DNA of 64,000 nucleotides from Paenibacillus sinensis (GTDB lineage Bacteria > Bacillota > Bacilli > Paenibacillales > Paenibacillaceae): the NCBI RefSeq assembly GCF_019904155.1, contig NZ_JAHCMB010000241.1, positions 95,381-159,380 of the forward strand, in the 5' to 3' direction. A program made the translations under genes and the position numbers. The notes beneath the pieces were generated by a model. The model was given only the letters and a program-made list of their open reading frames with translations, was not told where the DNA came from and searched no databases. Below are positions 42,668 through 52,026 of the stretch, piece after piece. Positions within the stretch are counted from its first letter, which is position 1, and every line of letters begins with the position of its first letter.

Positions 42668-43480
42668 ATGAAAGGTAACGGCATGCTGGTCAAAGGGCGG
42701 CTGCTTCCGCTGCTGGTATGGGTAGCCGGGCTGCTGATTCTCTGGGAGGTTCTGTCCTGGGTACTGCTGAATGTCGCGCACGCGCCGCTCGCCCAATCGA
42801 AGCTGCCCTACGTGCATGAGGTGGTCTCTACCCTCTTTCAGTACGGAGGCACGCTGCTGAAGGAAGGGGCTGCGACCTTCGGCAATGCGGCTGTCGGCTT
42901 TCTCCTCGGCGCTGCTGCCGGCGTCCTGCTCGCGGTGCTGATGAGCGTCTCGAAGACGATCGAGCAGCTGACCTTCCCGTACGCCGTCGCTTCGCAGATG
43001 ATCCCGATTCTCGGCCTTGCGCCGATTATCTACGGCATCGTGCGCGACGAGCAGGTTTCGCGGATTATCATTTCCGGATATATCACGTTCTTCCCTGTAG
43101 CGCTTAATATGCTGCGCGGGCTGCGCAGCGTCGATCTCTCTGCTCTGGAGCTGATGCACTCCTACGCAGCCAAACCGTGGGCCGTCTACTGGAAGCTCCG
43201 GCTGCCCGCCGCTGTTCCGGGATTATTCAGCGGGCTGAAGATTGCGGCTCCGCTGGCGGTAACCGGCGCGATTCTGGTTGAGCTGATGGGAGCCCAGCAC
43301 GGCATTGGCGTCATTATGCTCCGCAATCTCTATTACGGTCCTTCCCATACGTATATGTTCTGGTCGACGATTCTGGTCGGCGCATTTCTCGGAATGGCCA
43401 GCTACGGGCTGATGAGCCTCATTGAGCGTCTTGTCGCTCCCTGGCAGCCTGAATTCCGGCCGAAAGGAGGCAGCCGATGA
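42668..43480 (+). CDS. ABC transporter permease 1
   Basis: 270 residues, six membrane segments, SsuC/TauC-like. The EAA-type loop reads LSALELMHSYAAKPWAVYWKLRLPAAVPGLFSGLKIAAPLAV. It starts 4 bp after the ATPase gene and overlaps the next permease by 4 bp. Confidence 0.88.
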   Translation: MKGNGMLVKGRLLPLLVWVAGLLILWEVLSWVLLNVAHAPLAQSKLPYVHEVVSTLFQYGGTLLKEGAATFGNAAVGFLLGAAAGVLLAVLMSVSKTIEQLTFPYAVASQMIPILGLAPIIYGIVRDEQVSRIIISGYITFFPVALNMLRGLRSVDLSALELMHSYAAKPWAVYWKLRLPAAVPGLFSGLKIAAPLAVTGAILVELMGAQHGIGVIMLRNLYYGPSHTYMFWSTILVGAFLGMASYGLMSLIERLVAPWQPEFRPKGGSR

Positions 43481-44382
43481 TGGAAGGCAATACCGCTCCG
43501 GAGGTTTCATTCGTCTCGCCTCACGGGCAGGAGGGCGGAACGCGGGCAGCCGCCGAAGCCAAGTCTGCCCCGGCTTCGGCGCCGGCGTCCTCGAACAAGC
43601 CGCGCCGGCGCTCGCGCACGGCTCCTGTACTGCGTGTTCTGCTGCCGATTCTCGCTGGCGTGCTGTTTCTGGCGCTGTGGGAATTGCAGGTGTTCCACAA
43701 AATATTCGACCTCAAGAAATATCAGCTTCCGCTGCCTTCTGCAATCTGGGAGGCGATGGGCGACAATATGAGTCTGCTTCTCTCCTATACGGGCTACACG
43801 CTCTCCGAAGCGGTGCTCGGCATGCTGGCCGGCTCCCTGCTTGGCTTCATCATCGCGCTGACCGCCACGGCCTGGCCGAGATGGGGCGGCGGCAGCCTGA
43901 CGCTGGTCGCCGCGCTGAATGCCGTTCCGATCGTGGCGCTGGCGCCGATCATGAACCTTTGGTTCGGCGACGGGCTGGGATCGCGGATCGCCATTGTAAC
44001 GGCGACAACTATGGCCGCCATGGCCATCAACGCCTACAAAGGCATGGCTGCGATCGACCCGCTGGCGCTGGATCTGATGCATTCATACGCCGCGCCGAAA
44101 TCGGCGGTGTTCCGCCATCTGCGGATCAAGAACAGCTTGCCGCATGTCTTCACCGCATTGAAGATCAACGCGACCGCCAGCATGATCGGCGCGATCGTCG
44201 GCGAATTTTTCTTCTCCTCGCGGGGGCTGGGGTATCTGCTCTCCAACTCGATCAAGGTCGCCAAAATGCCGCTCGGCTGGTCCTGCATCGTATTGGCGGC
44301 CATCGCCGGTGTTGTGTTCTACCTCGTGGTGGAGCGGCTGGAGAAGGTGTTCATCCGTTGGCATCCTTCGCGGCGGGCCTAA
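43477..44382 (+). CDS. ABC transporter permease 2
   Basis: 301 residues. A 45-residue Ala/Pro/basic cytoplasmic tail precedes the first membrane segment (APVLRVLLPILAGVLFLALWEL). The EAA loop IDPLALDLMHSYAAPKSAVFRHLRIKNSLPHVFTALKI is close to that of permease 1, so the two arose by duplication and probably form a heterodimer. AAAGGAGG precedes the ATG. Confidence 0.88.
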   Translation: MMEGNTAPEVSFVSPHGQEGGTRAAAEAKSAPASAPASSNKPRRRSRTAPVLRVLLPILAGVLFLALWELQVFHKIFDLKKYQLPLPSAIWEAMGDNMSLLLSYTGYTLSEAVLGMLAGSLLGFIIALTATAWPRWGGGSLTLVAALNAVPIVALAPIMNLWFGDGLGSRIAIVTATTMAAMAINAYKGMAAIDPLALDLMHSYAAPKSAVFRHLRIKNSLPHVFTALKINATASMIGAIVGEFFFSSRGLGYLLSNSIKVAKMPLGWSCIVLAAIAGVVFYLVVERLEKVFIRWHPSRRA

Positions 44383-44565
44383 ACTAAAAATCTTCATTAT
44401 GTATAACCGTTAACCGGCTCAACCGGCCGCCTTGGCGAAGCCTTGGTATCCTACAGGGCAACGCTGCGGCCGTTGGCATACAGCGCACCAATGGGAGTAC
44501 AGCACAGTTCCTGACATTCATCACTTCAAAGGAAATCAAAAAAACGGGTAGGGGGAATCAGTTTG

Positions 44566-45684
44566 ATGAAGGGTAACAAGAGAATGTTTCGCGGTGTGCT
44601 GTTGATGGCGGTTATGGCGCTGGTGATGTCCATGCTGGCGGCCTGCGGAGGCAACAATAACGGGAATTCGGCTTCGGCGAGCGAGCCGGCGGCTTCTTCC
44701 GGAAGCGGAACAGCCGCATCGGCAGCTCCGGCGGCAAGCGAAGCTCCGGCAGGCGATCCGGTTCCGGTGAAGCTGCAGCTGAAATGGGTGCCTCAAGCTC
44801 AGTTCGCCGGCTATTATGTCGCGCTCAAGAAAGGCTACTACAAGGATGAAGGTCTGGACGTCTCCATTCTGCCGGGCGGCCCGGACATCGTGCCGGAGCA
44901 GCAGGTAGCCGGCGGTTCCGCCGATATCGGCGTCGACTGGGTAGCGAGTCTGCTGACGAGCCAGGAGCAGGGCATGCCGCTGATCCAAATCGCGCAGATT
45001 TATCAGAAGAGCGGTCTTGTGCTCGTATCCAAGAAGTCGGCCAACATCAATAGCCCGGCCGATCTGAAGGGCAAGCGCGTCGGCAACTGGATGGGCGGCA
45101 ATGAGTTCGAGCTGCTGGCGCTGTTCGACAAATACAAGCTCGATTCCAACAAGGACATCAAGTTCACGAAGCAGGGCTTCACGATGGACCAGTTCCTGGG
45201 CGGCGAGCTGGATGCCGCATCGGCCATGACGTACAACGAATATCAGGTTGTGCTGGAGTCCGGCATCAAGCCTGAAGAGCTGAATGTCATCGACATGAAC
45301 GACGAGGGCGTGGCAATGCTGGAGGACAATCTGTTCGCGAACAGCGAATGGCTGGAAGCGAATAAAGAGACGGCAGCCAAATTCGTCCGCGCGTCCCTCA
45401 AAGGCTGGCAGGATGCAATCGCGAATCCGTCGGAAGCCGTTGACATCGTAATGGAACAGGCCGAATCCGGCAGCACGACCAAAGATCATCAGCTGAAGAT
45501 GATGGAGGAAGTCGCCAAGCTGATCCAGCCGGAAGGCTTCGACCTCTCCAAGCTGGGCTACACGGATGACGCTGCATTCAAGCAGACGGCTGACATCGCC
45601 AAGAAGTTCGGCGTTATCAAGGAAGAACCGGATCTTACCATAGCCTACACGAACGAAATCATGGATATGGCTTCGAAAAAATAA
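44566..45684 (+). CDS. ABC transporter substrate-binding lipoprotein (NMT1/ThiY-like)
   Basis: About 372 residues. Lipobox MLAAC, Ser/Ala/Pro linker, then KLQLKWVPQAQFAGYYVALKKGYYKDEGLDVSILPGGPD, the NMT1/THI5-like signature shared with pyrimidine- and riboflavin-precursor binding proteins. Position beside two permeases, an ATPase and pyrimidine catabolic enzymes suggests the ligand is a pyrimidine or dihydropyrimidine. It lies 180 bp after permease 2, a gap without other features. Confidence 0.88.
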   Translation: MKGNKRMFRGVLLMAVMALVMSMLAACGGNNNGNSASASEPAASSGSGTAASAAPAASEAPAGDPVPVKLQLKWVPQAQFAGYYVALKKGYYKDEGLDVSILPGGPDIVPEQQVAGGSADIGVDWVASLLTSQEQGMPLIQIAQIYQKSGLVLVSKKSANINSPADLKGKRVGNWMGGNEFELLALFDKYKLDSNKDIKFTKQGFTMDQFLGGELDAASAMTYNEYQVVLESGIKPEELNVIDMNDEGVAMLEDNLFANSEWLEANKETAAKFVRASLKGWQDAIANPSEAVDIVMEQAESGSTTKDHQLKMMEEVAKLIQPEGFDLSKLGYTDDAAFKQTADIAKKFGVIKEEPDLTIAYTNEIMDMASKK

Positions 45685-45698
45685 GCCGCATACAAGCC

Positions 45699-45751
45699 GC
45701 TCCGCCGCCGCGCCCCAGCTTGCACACGCTGACCGCCCGGCGGAGCGATTT
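45699..45751 (+). terminator. Hairpin between the ABC operon and the dehydrogenase gene
   Basis: CGCTCCGCC (45699-45707) pairs with GGCGGAGCG (45739-45747), then ATTTTA. The loop is long (31 bases), so termination may be incomplete. Confidence 0.45.
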
Positions 45752-45774
45752 TACTGAAAAGAGGTGCTTCTCGC

Positions 45775-47238
45775 ATGTCTCTGCTGGCCAGACCAACCGG
45801 GAAAGTGAAGAATTTCATCAATGGAGAGTGGGTGGAGTCGGCTTCGGGACGGGAGGAAGAGGTGTTCAATCCCGCGACGGGCGAAGTGATCGCTTATGTG
45901 CCTTTGTCGAGCCGGGAGGAACTTGATGCTGCGGTGGAAGCGGCCGGGAAAGCGTATACATCGTGGAAAAGAGTTCCCGTCCCCCGGCGCGCCCGCTACT
46001 TCTTCGACTATCAGCAGCTGCTGCTGAAGCATGCGGAGGAATTGGCGGCTCTCATTACGCTGGAGAATGGCAAGAGCCTGGAGGAAGCGCGCGGCGAGGT
46101 GCAGCGCGGCGTCGAGTGCGTGGAATTCGCAGCGGGCGCGCCAACCCTCATGATGGGCAGCCAGCTGCCTGATATCGCCACGGGCATCGAATCGGGCATG
46201 TACCGTTACCCGCTCGGCGTAGTCGGCGGCATCGCCCCGTTCAACTTCCCGATGATGGTGCCGTGCTGGATGTTTCCCCTGGCCATCGCCTGCGGCAATA
46301 CGTTCATCCTGAAGCCGTCCGAGCGGACGCCGCTCCTGATGAACCGGTTGGCCGAACTGTTCGCCGAGTCCGGCTTCCCTCCCGGCGTGCTGAACATCGT
46401 GAACGGCGCGCATGAGATTGTGAACGGGATGCTGGAGCATGAAGAGATCAAGGCGATCTCGTTCGTCGGCTCCCAGCCTGTGGCGGAGCATGTCTACAAG
46501 ACCGGTTCCGCTCATGGCAAAAGAGTTCAGGCGCTGGCCGGCGCCAAGAACCATTCCATCGTGCTGCCGGACGCCGATCTGGACGGCGCGGTCAAGAATA
46601 TTACGGCCGCTGCCTTCGGCTCGGCGGGCGAGCGCTGCATGGCCTGCTCGGTCGTCGTCGTCCACGAGGCAATTGCCGATGAATTGGTGGCTCGTCTGAC
46701 CGCCGCCGCTGATGAGATCAAGATCGGCGACGGCTCGAAGCCGGATGTCTTCCTGGGACCGGTCATCCGCCAGTCGAACAAAGAGCGTACCGTCTCCTAT
46801 ATCGAGGCCGGTGAGCTGGAGAGCGCGAAGCTTGTGCGGGACGGAAGGCTGGACGCCGCCAGTGGCGGCGATGGCTTCTTCATCGGTCCGACGATCTTCG
46901 ATCATGTGAAGCCTGGCATGAAGATTTGGCAGGATGAAATCTTTGCGCCGGTGCTGGCTGTGATCCGGGTCAAGGATCTGTCCGAGGCCATCGCTGTAAC
47001 GAACCAGTCGCCGTTCGCCAACGGGGCCTGCCTCTACACGGACAGCGCCAAGGCGGTCCGCGAATTCCGGGAGGAGATTGACGCCGGGATGCTGGGCATT
47101 AACCTGGGCGTTCCCGCGCCGATGGCGTTCTTCCCGTTCTCCGGCTACAAGAAATCGTTCTATGGCGATTTGCATGCCAACGGACGCGACGGCGTGGAAT
47201 TTTATACACGCAAAAAAATGGTGACCGCCCGCTATTGA
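45775..47238 (+). CDS. mmsA: CoA-acylating (methyl)malonate-semialdehyde dehydrogenase
   Basis: 487 residues, aldehyde dehydrogenase superfamily. Catalytic Cys288 lies in GSAGERCMACS, the MmsA/IolA-type signature, and PFNFPMMVPCWMFPLAIACGNTFILKPSE is the matching cofactor region. It should turn malonate semialdehyde (from beta-alanine) or methylmalonate semialdehyde (from beta-aminoisobutyrate) into acetyl- or propionyl-CoA, the final step of reductive pyrimidine breakdown. The following transaminase supplies its substrate. Confidence 0.92.
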   Translation: MSLLARPTGKVKNFINGEWVESASGREEEVFNPATGEVIAYVPLSSREELDAAVEAAGKAYTSWKRVPVPRRARYFFDYQQLLLKHAEELAALITLENGKSLEEARGEVQRGVECVEFAAGAPTLMMGSQLPDIATGIESGMYRYPLGVVGGIAPFNFPMMVPCWMFPLAIACGNTFILKPSERTPLLMNRLAELFAESGFPPGVLNIVNGAHEIVNGMLEHEEIKAISFVGSQPVAEHVYKTGSAHGKRVQALAGAKNHSIVLPDADLDGAVKNITAAAFGSAGERCMACSVVVVHEAIADELVARLTAAADEIKIGDGSKPDVFLGPVIRQSNKERTVSYIEAGELESAKLVRDGRLDAASGGDGFFIGPTIFDHVKPGMKIWQDEIFAPVLAVIRVKDLSEAIAVTNQSPFANGACLYTDSAKAVREFREEIDAGMLGINLGVPAPMAFFPFSGYKKSFYGDLHANGRDGVEFYTRKKMVTARY

Positions 47239-47306
47239 TCCGCTGTTAATTCAATTCTTTAAATAAAAAATAAAAGGCCGCAAGGCTTGAGAGGGGACAC
47301 AAGCCC

Positions 47307-48674
47307 ATGATCAATACAGGAATGGACAGCGAGCTCGCAATCAGCAAAGACCGGAAATATCTGTGGCATCATATTTCGCCATACAGCGAAGCAAGCCCGC
47401 CGATGATCGCCGCTTCCGCCAGCGGGGCCTGGATTACGGATATCGACGGCAAGAAATATCTGGACGGCATGTCGGGGCTGTGGTGCGTGAACATTGGCTA
47501 TGGCCGCAAGGAGCTGGCGGAGGCTGCCTATAACCAGCTGCTGTCGCTGCCTTATTTTCCGCTGACACAGAGCCATATGCCCGCGATTCTGCTGGCGGAG
47601 AAGCTGAACGAGTGGCTGGGCGACGAATACGTGATCTTCTTCTCAAACAGCGGCTCCGAGGCGAACGAGACGGCCTTCAAAATGGTCCGCCAATATCAGC
47701 AGCAGATCGGCCAGCATTACCGCCACAAATTCATTGCGCGCTACCGGGGCTACCACGGCAACTCCTTCGGTGCGCTGTCCGCAACCGGTCAGGCCCAGCG
47801 GAAATACAAATACGAGCCGCTCAGCGGCGGCTTCCTGCATGTGGCGCCTCCCGACAGCTACCGCCGTCCGGCGGGCCAGTCGGTGGAGGAATTCAATCTT
47901 CTGATGGCGCAGCAGATCGAGGACACCATCGTATGGGAAGGCGCCGAGACGATCGCGGCCGTTATTATGGAGCCGGTCATTACGGGCGGCGGCGTTATCG
48001 TGCCGCATCAGCTCTACATGGACCGGGTTCAGGAAATCTGCAAGAAATATGGCGTACTCCTTATTATCGACGAGGTCATCTGCGGCTTCGGCCGTTCGGG
48101 ACAGCGGTTCGGCCATCATAATTTCGGCGTGAAGCCGGACATCGTGACGATGGCCAAAGGGATGACGAGCGCTTATCTGCCGCTGTCCGCCACTGCGGTC
48201 CGCAAGGAGATTTATGAGGTGTTCAAGGACAAGAGCGACGATTACGGCTATTTCCGCCATATCAATACCTTCGGCGGCAACCCGGCGGCGTGCGCGCTGG
48301 CGCTGCGCAACCTGGAGCTGATGGAGCAGGAGAAGCTGGTGGAACGCGGCGATATTCTCGGCAAGCGCCTGAGCGCCGGGCTATCGGAGCTTGCAGGTCA
48401 CAAGCTGGTCGGCGATATCCGAAGCTTCGGCCTGATCACCGGCATCGAGCTTGTATCCGACAAGGAGGCCAAGACGCCGGCTCCGCTTGATACGGTCAAA
48501 GGAATTATTGCCGACTGCAAGGCGAAAGGGCTGATCATCGGCAAGAACGGCGACACCGTAGCGGGCTACAACAATGTGCTGACATTTGCGCCTCCGCTTG
48601 CCTCGACCGATGAAGATATCCAGTTCATTCTGGATACGTTCAAAGAGGTAATGATCGGGAGTTGGGCAGAGTAA
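47307..48674 (+). CDS. Class III aminotransferase, beta-alanine:pyruvate type
   Basis: 455 residues, PLP-dependent. Motifs are YLDGMSGLWCVNIGYGRKELA, FFSNSGSEANETAFKMVRQY, IIDEVICGFGRSG and the Schiff-base Lys in TMAKGMTSAYLPLSA. It should deaminate beta-alanine to malonate semialdehyde for MmsA. A taurine or GABA transaminase would look similar, but the gene context favours beta-alanine. Its 3' end overlaps the convergent regulator gene by 35 bp. Confidence 0.9.
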   Translation: MINTGMDSELAISKDRKYLWHHISPYSEASPPMIAASASGAWITDIDGKKYLDGMSGLWCVNIGYGRKELAEAAYNQLLSLPYFPLTQSHMPAILLAEKLNEWLGDEYVIFFSNSGSEANETAFKMVRQYQQQIGQHYRHKFIARYRGYHGNSFGALSATGQAQRKYKYEPLSGGFLHVAPPDSYRRPAGQSVEEFNLLMAQQIEDTIVWEGAETIAAVIMEPVITGGGVIVPHQLYMDRVQEICKKYGVLLIIDEVICGFGRSGQRFGHHNFGVKPDIVTMAKGMTSAYLPLSATAVRKEIYEVFKDKSDDYGYFRHINTFGGNPAACALALRNLELMEQEKLVERGDILGKRLSAGLSELAGHKLVGDIRSFGLITGIELVSDKEAKTPAPLDTVKGIIADCKAKGLIIGKNGDTVAGYNNVLTFAPPLASTDEDIQFILDTFKEVMIGSWAE

Positions 48675-50331
48675 GCTTCTCCGGGTACAGGAACTGGTAG
48701 GCGCGCAGGGCGACCTGAATTGAAATCCGGTTCTCCGGCGACATGAAATCCTCGCCGAGCAGCTCGGTGATTTTATCCAGCCGGTAATAGAGCGACTGCC
48801 GCACGATGAAGAGCTTCCGGGCCGCGATCTGCTTGGAGCCGTCATGATCGAGGTAGACGCGCAGGGTGAGCAGCAGCTCGCTGCCCTTCTGCTGGTCATG
48901 GTCAATCAGCGGGCCAAGATAGGTGCGGATGAAGTTCTGCAGCGTCTTGCCGTCGTTCAAGCCGAGCAGCAGCTGGAACACCCCAAGCTCCTCGTAGAAC
49001 AGGATCGGCTGCTGGTTACAGGGATAGAGCGACAGCGCCTGTACCGCTTCCCGGTAACCGGCGGGTGTATTGCGGAGCTGGGTATGACGCTTGCTGACGC
49101 CGACGACGAGCTGGAGATCCTTCAGCTTCTCGTCGGAGCGTATATTCTTCAGCGATTCCAGCGCCTGCTGCAGCCGGGAGCGGCCGGGCTGCTTCGACTG
49201 GATGTCGAGCGCGATCACGGTCAGCCGGTTATTCTTGAGCGTGATGAGCGGCCGGAATGAATATTTCTCGAAAATGGAACGCAGGACGAGCGAAAGGTGG
49301 AACGTTATCGATTCCCATTCGTTCTCCGAGCTGTTCCATTTTGCGTTCCGGGGATTCTCGATCTCGATCAGGCATACGCGGTAGGGCAGCTCGTTGACGA
49401 TGGCGAAGTCCGGACCGATCAGGCTCTTAAGCCGGTTATCATCGTCGATCCGCCCGTTGATCAGCTCGTCGACCCACAGATTCTCGGAGAACAGCTTGCG
49501 CTCCTCCATATAGCGCGTGCGCAGCAGCTCCTGCGCGATCGACAGCGAGGCGGAATCGAGCAGCAGGCAGTCGAATTCCTGCGGCTTGTGGGGACAGAGC
49601 ATCAGGATATACGCCCACGTCTGGTCCAGGGCTCCCACCGGCTTGATCACGGCCGTCCGGCCGTTGTAATCCCGGAAGGCGGGCGCGGCGTCCGGCTGGT
49701 GTGCGGCGTCCGTCTCTTCGTAGAATGCCGAGAAGAAGCGCAGCAGTTCTCCCTGTTCCTCCGGCGGAAGCGCCGGGAAGAACTGCGGCTTGCCCTGAAG
49801 CTGCATGTAGAGCACCTGCGTGCGTGTACTCTTGGACAGCAGCTGCAGCACCTTGACCGTCCCTTGAGAGGTCAGCGTCAGCCGGTGGAATTCGCGCGAG
49901 ATGCTCTCCAGCTCCTCCAGCATGCGGTGATGGCGGTTGATGATCAGCGAGTGCAGATCGAGTGTAATATCGACGAAGCGAACGGTGCGGTCAAAGACGA
50001 TGAGCGGGAAGTCATGCCGGTCCGCGAGAGCAATCATTTCCTCTGGGATGGCGCTAAAGTAAGTTCCAAGCTCAATGCACAGGCAAGCGGCATTGCGTTC
50101 GATCAGGTATTCCAGAAACTCAAGGGCGGCGGGGAGGTCGGCGCTCATGCCGATTCCCGTGGTCAGAATCATTTCCTGGCCGTGAATCATGCTCTCGAAG
50201 TTGGGGGTCTCCAGCACATGAACCCAGCGGATCGCGCGGTCCAGGCCGGAGGCTCCCCCTACAACCGAGGCGTCGGCGAACAGGGGTCTTTTCAGCGCTT
50301 CGCGAATGGTGAATACTAACTCCCAGTCCAT
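48640..50331 (-). CDS. PucR-family transcriptional regulator
   Basis: 563 residues. The N-terminal PucR domain (REALKRPLFADASVVGG ... WVHVLETPNFESMIHGQEMILTTGIGM) probably senses a purine or pyrimidine metabolite. A central CdaR/GGDEF-like region follows. The C-terminal HTH_30 domain reads YLDHDGSKQIAARKLFIVRQSLYYRLDKITELLG. It is divergent from preT with a 275-bp region holding a 7-bp-arm palindrome, so it likely regulates the pyd genes and itself. Confidence 0.9.
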   Translation of the reverse strand: MDWELVFTIREALKRPLFADASVVGGASGLDRAIRWVHVLETPNFESMIHGQEMILTTGIGMSADLPAALEFLEYLIERNAACLCIELGTYFSAIPEEMIALADRHDFPLIVFDRTVRFVDITLDLHSLIINRHHRMLEELESISREFHRLTLTSQGTVKVLQLLSKSTRTQVLYMQLQGKPQFFPALPPEEQGELLRFFSAFYEETDAAHQPDAAPAFRDYNGRTAVIKPVGALDQTWAYILMLCPHKPQEFDCLLLDSASLSIAQELLRTRYMEERKLFSENLWVDELINGRIDDDNRLKSLIGPDFAIVNELPYRVCLIEIENPRNAKWNSSENEWESITFHLSLVLRSIFEKYSFRPLITLKNNRLTVIALDIQSKQPGRSRLQQALESLKNIRSDEKLKDLQLVVGVSKRHTQLRNTPAGYREAVQALSLYPCNQQPILFYEELGVFQLLLGLNDGKTLQNFIRTYLGPLIDHDQQKGSELLLTLRVYLDHDGSKQIAARKLFIVRQSLYYRLDKITELLGEDFMSPENRISIQVALRAYQFLYPEKLTLPNSRSLPL

Positions 50332-50397
50332 ACTCTACCTCCCTGTCTAATAGCCGTTCTCAATTCATTCTCACACGTAAAAAATAGGCATCCTAAA

Positions 50398-50414
50398 TTA
50401 GACAATATGTCTAA
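50398..50414. promoter_or_regulatory. Palindromic operator between pucR and preT
   Basis: TTAGACA-ATA-TGTCTAA, perfect 7-bp arms. A further TGTCTAAT half-site lies at 50344-50351, close to the regulator's start. Probably the binding site of the PucR-family protein. Confidence 0.55.
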
Positions 50415-50569
50415 TGTAACGAAAAAATGAATTGACTATAGTTTGAATATAGAATGTTAGAATAACTAACCTATATCGGTAGAGATAAGCGCTTTTTTTA
50501 GTGATACAGATTATTTTACTATATAAATCTGTCAAAGTAAGTAGTTTTTTAAGGCAAATATCGTAATTG

Positions 50570-50586
50570 TGTTATATTATATAACA
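50570..50586. promoter_or_regulatory. Exact TnrA/GlnR box upstream of preT
   Basis: TGTTATATTATATAACA matches TGTNA-N7-TNACA at every fixed base and is an almost continuous palindrome (8-bp arms, one central T). It lies 20 bp before the preT start, between the likely promoter and the GGAGGG site, a position suited to repression. Confidence 0.6.
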
Positions 50587-50606
50587 TATATCTGGAGGGA
50601 TCACCG

Positions 50607-51998
50607 ATGGAGCACACTTCTCCGCAGACCGTATTTTCACCCGATATGTTCATGCGAAATTTTGCAGAAGCCGAGGCCGGATTGACCCAAAAAGGCGCTG
50701 TCGAAGAGTCCAACCGCTGCCTTTACTGCTATGATGCTCCTTGCATCAAGGCTTGCCCGACGGGCATTAATATCCCTTCTTTCATTAAAAGAATCGCCAC
50801 GGACAACCTGAAAGGCGCGGCCATGACGATCATGGAATCGAACCCGGTCGGCGCAAGCTGCGCCCGTGTCTGCCCAACCGAAGAGCTCTGCGAAGGCGCC
50901 TGCGTCTTGAACGAGGCATCGAAGCCGATCGAGATCGGCCTGCTGCAGCGCTATGCGACCGATTGGGCGATGAAGAGCGGCACTGCGCTGTTCAAGGCCG
51001 GAGCACCTGTTGGCCGCAAGGTCGCCGTCATCGGCGGCGGTCCCGCAGGGCTGTCAGCGGCCCGCGAGCTTGCCCGCGAAGGCTTCGCCGTTGTGATCTA
51101 CGAAGCAAGAGAGCTGGCCGGCGGTCTGGATACGCACGGGATCGTGTCCTTCCGGCTTCCGCAGTCCGTGTCTCTCTGGGAAGTTGAGCAAGTGGAACGA
51201 CTCGGCGTTGAGATCCGCACCGGCGTCAAGGTGGGAACCGATGTTACCGTCGATGAGCTGAAAGCGGAGTATGACGCTATCGTGCTGGCCGCCGGCATGG
51301 GATATGTGCCGCAGCTCGGCATACCGGGCGAGGAACTGGCCGGTGTCTACGACGCCATCAAGCTGGTGGAATCGACGAAGACGGGCGTGTCCGACATCCG
51401 GCTGCTGGGACAGCGCGTTGCCGTTATCGGCGCGGGCAACACGGCGATTGACGCCGCGACCTGCTCGGTGCGGCTCGGCGCAGACAACGTGAAGATGGTC
51501 TACCGCCGCACCCGGGAAGAGATGACGGCTTACGACTTCGAGTACGAATTCGCGAAGCAGGAAGGCGTGGAATTCAGTTGGCTGACGCTGCCGAAGCGCA
51601 TTATCGGCGACGATCTGGGTCGCGTGACCGGCCTTGAATGCGTCAGCATGGAGCTGTCCGGCGAGGCGGGAGGCGACGGCAGACTCAAGCCGGTGCCGAT
51701 CGAAGGCTCGGAATTCATCATGCCGGTCGATGCTGTCGTACTGGCTATCGGGCAGAAGCGGCATAATAGCCTGATCGAGCATCTGGGTCTCGAACATGAC
51801 TGGGGCGTCGTCAAGGTAGACTGGGAGACTCACCGCACCTCCGATCCGATGATCTTCGCCGCAGGCGATATCGTATTTGGCTCCGGCAAGGGCGAAGCGA
51901 TGGTTGTATCCGCTGCACAGCAGGGCAAAATCGCCGCTCACGCCATTGTGGAGCAGTTCATGCCGCAGGAAGGCGGCGTTGTAGGCTCGGCCGTCTAA
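50607..51998 (+). CDS. preT: NAD-dependent dihydropyrimidine dehydrogenase, PreT subunit
   Basis: 463 residues. An N-terminal domain with two sets of four cysteines (CLYCYDAPCIKACPTGINIPSF; GASCARVCPTEELCEGAC) for 4Fe-4S clusters, then FAD-binding (VAVIGGGPAGLSAARELAREGFAVVIYEA) and NAD(P)-binding (VAVIGAGNTAIDAATCSVRLGA) Rossmann domains. It passes electrons to PreA. Gene order preT-preA-dihydropyrimidinase is the standard reductive pyrimidine pathway. GGAGGG seven bases before the ATG. Confidence 0.93.
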   Translation: MEHTSPQTVFSPDMFMRNFAEAEAGLTQKGAVEESNRCLYCYDAPCIKACPTGINIPSFIKRIATDNLKGAAMTIMESNPVGASCARVCPTEELCEGACVLNEASKPIEIGLLQRYATDWAMKSGTALFKAGAPVGRKVAVIGGGPAGLSAARELAREGFAVVIYEARELAGGLDTHGIVSFRLPQSVSLWEVEQVERLGVEIRTGVKVGTDVTVDELKAEYDAIVLAAGMGYVPQLGIPGEELAGVYDAIKLVESTKTGVSDIRLLGQRVAVIGAGNTAIDAATCSVRLGADNVKMVYRRTREEMTAYDFEYEFAKQEGVEFSWLTLPKRIIGDDLGRVTGLECVSMELSGEAGGDGRLKPVPIEGSEFIMPVDAVVLAIGQKRHNSLIEHLGLEHDWGVVKVDWETHRTSDPMIFAAGDIVFGSGKGEAMVVSAAQQGKIAAHAIVEQFMPQEGGVVGSAV

Positions 51999-52026
51999 TC
52001 TATACCGATCAGGGAGGGAATTACTT

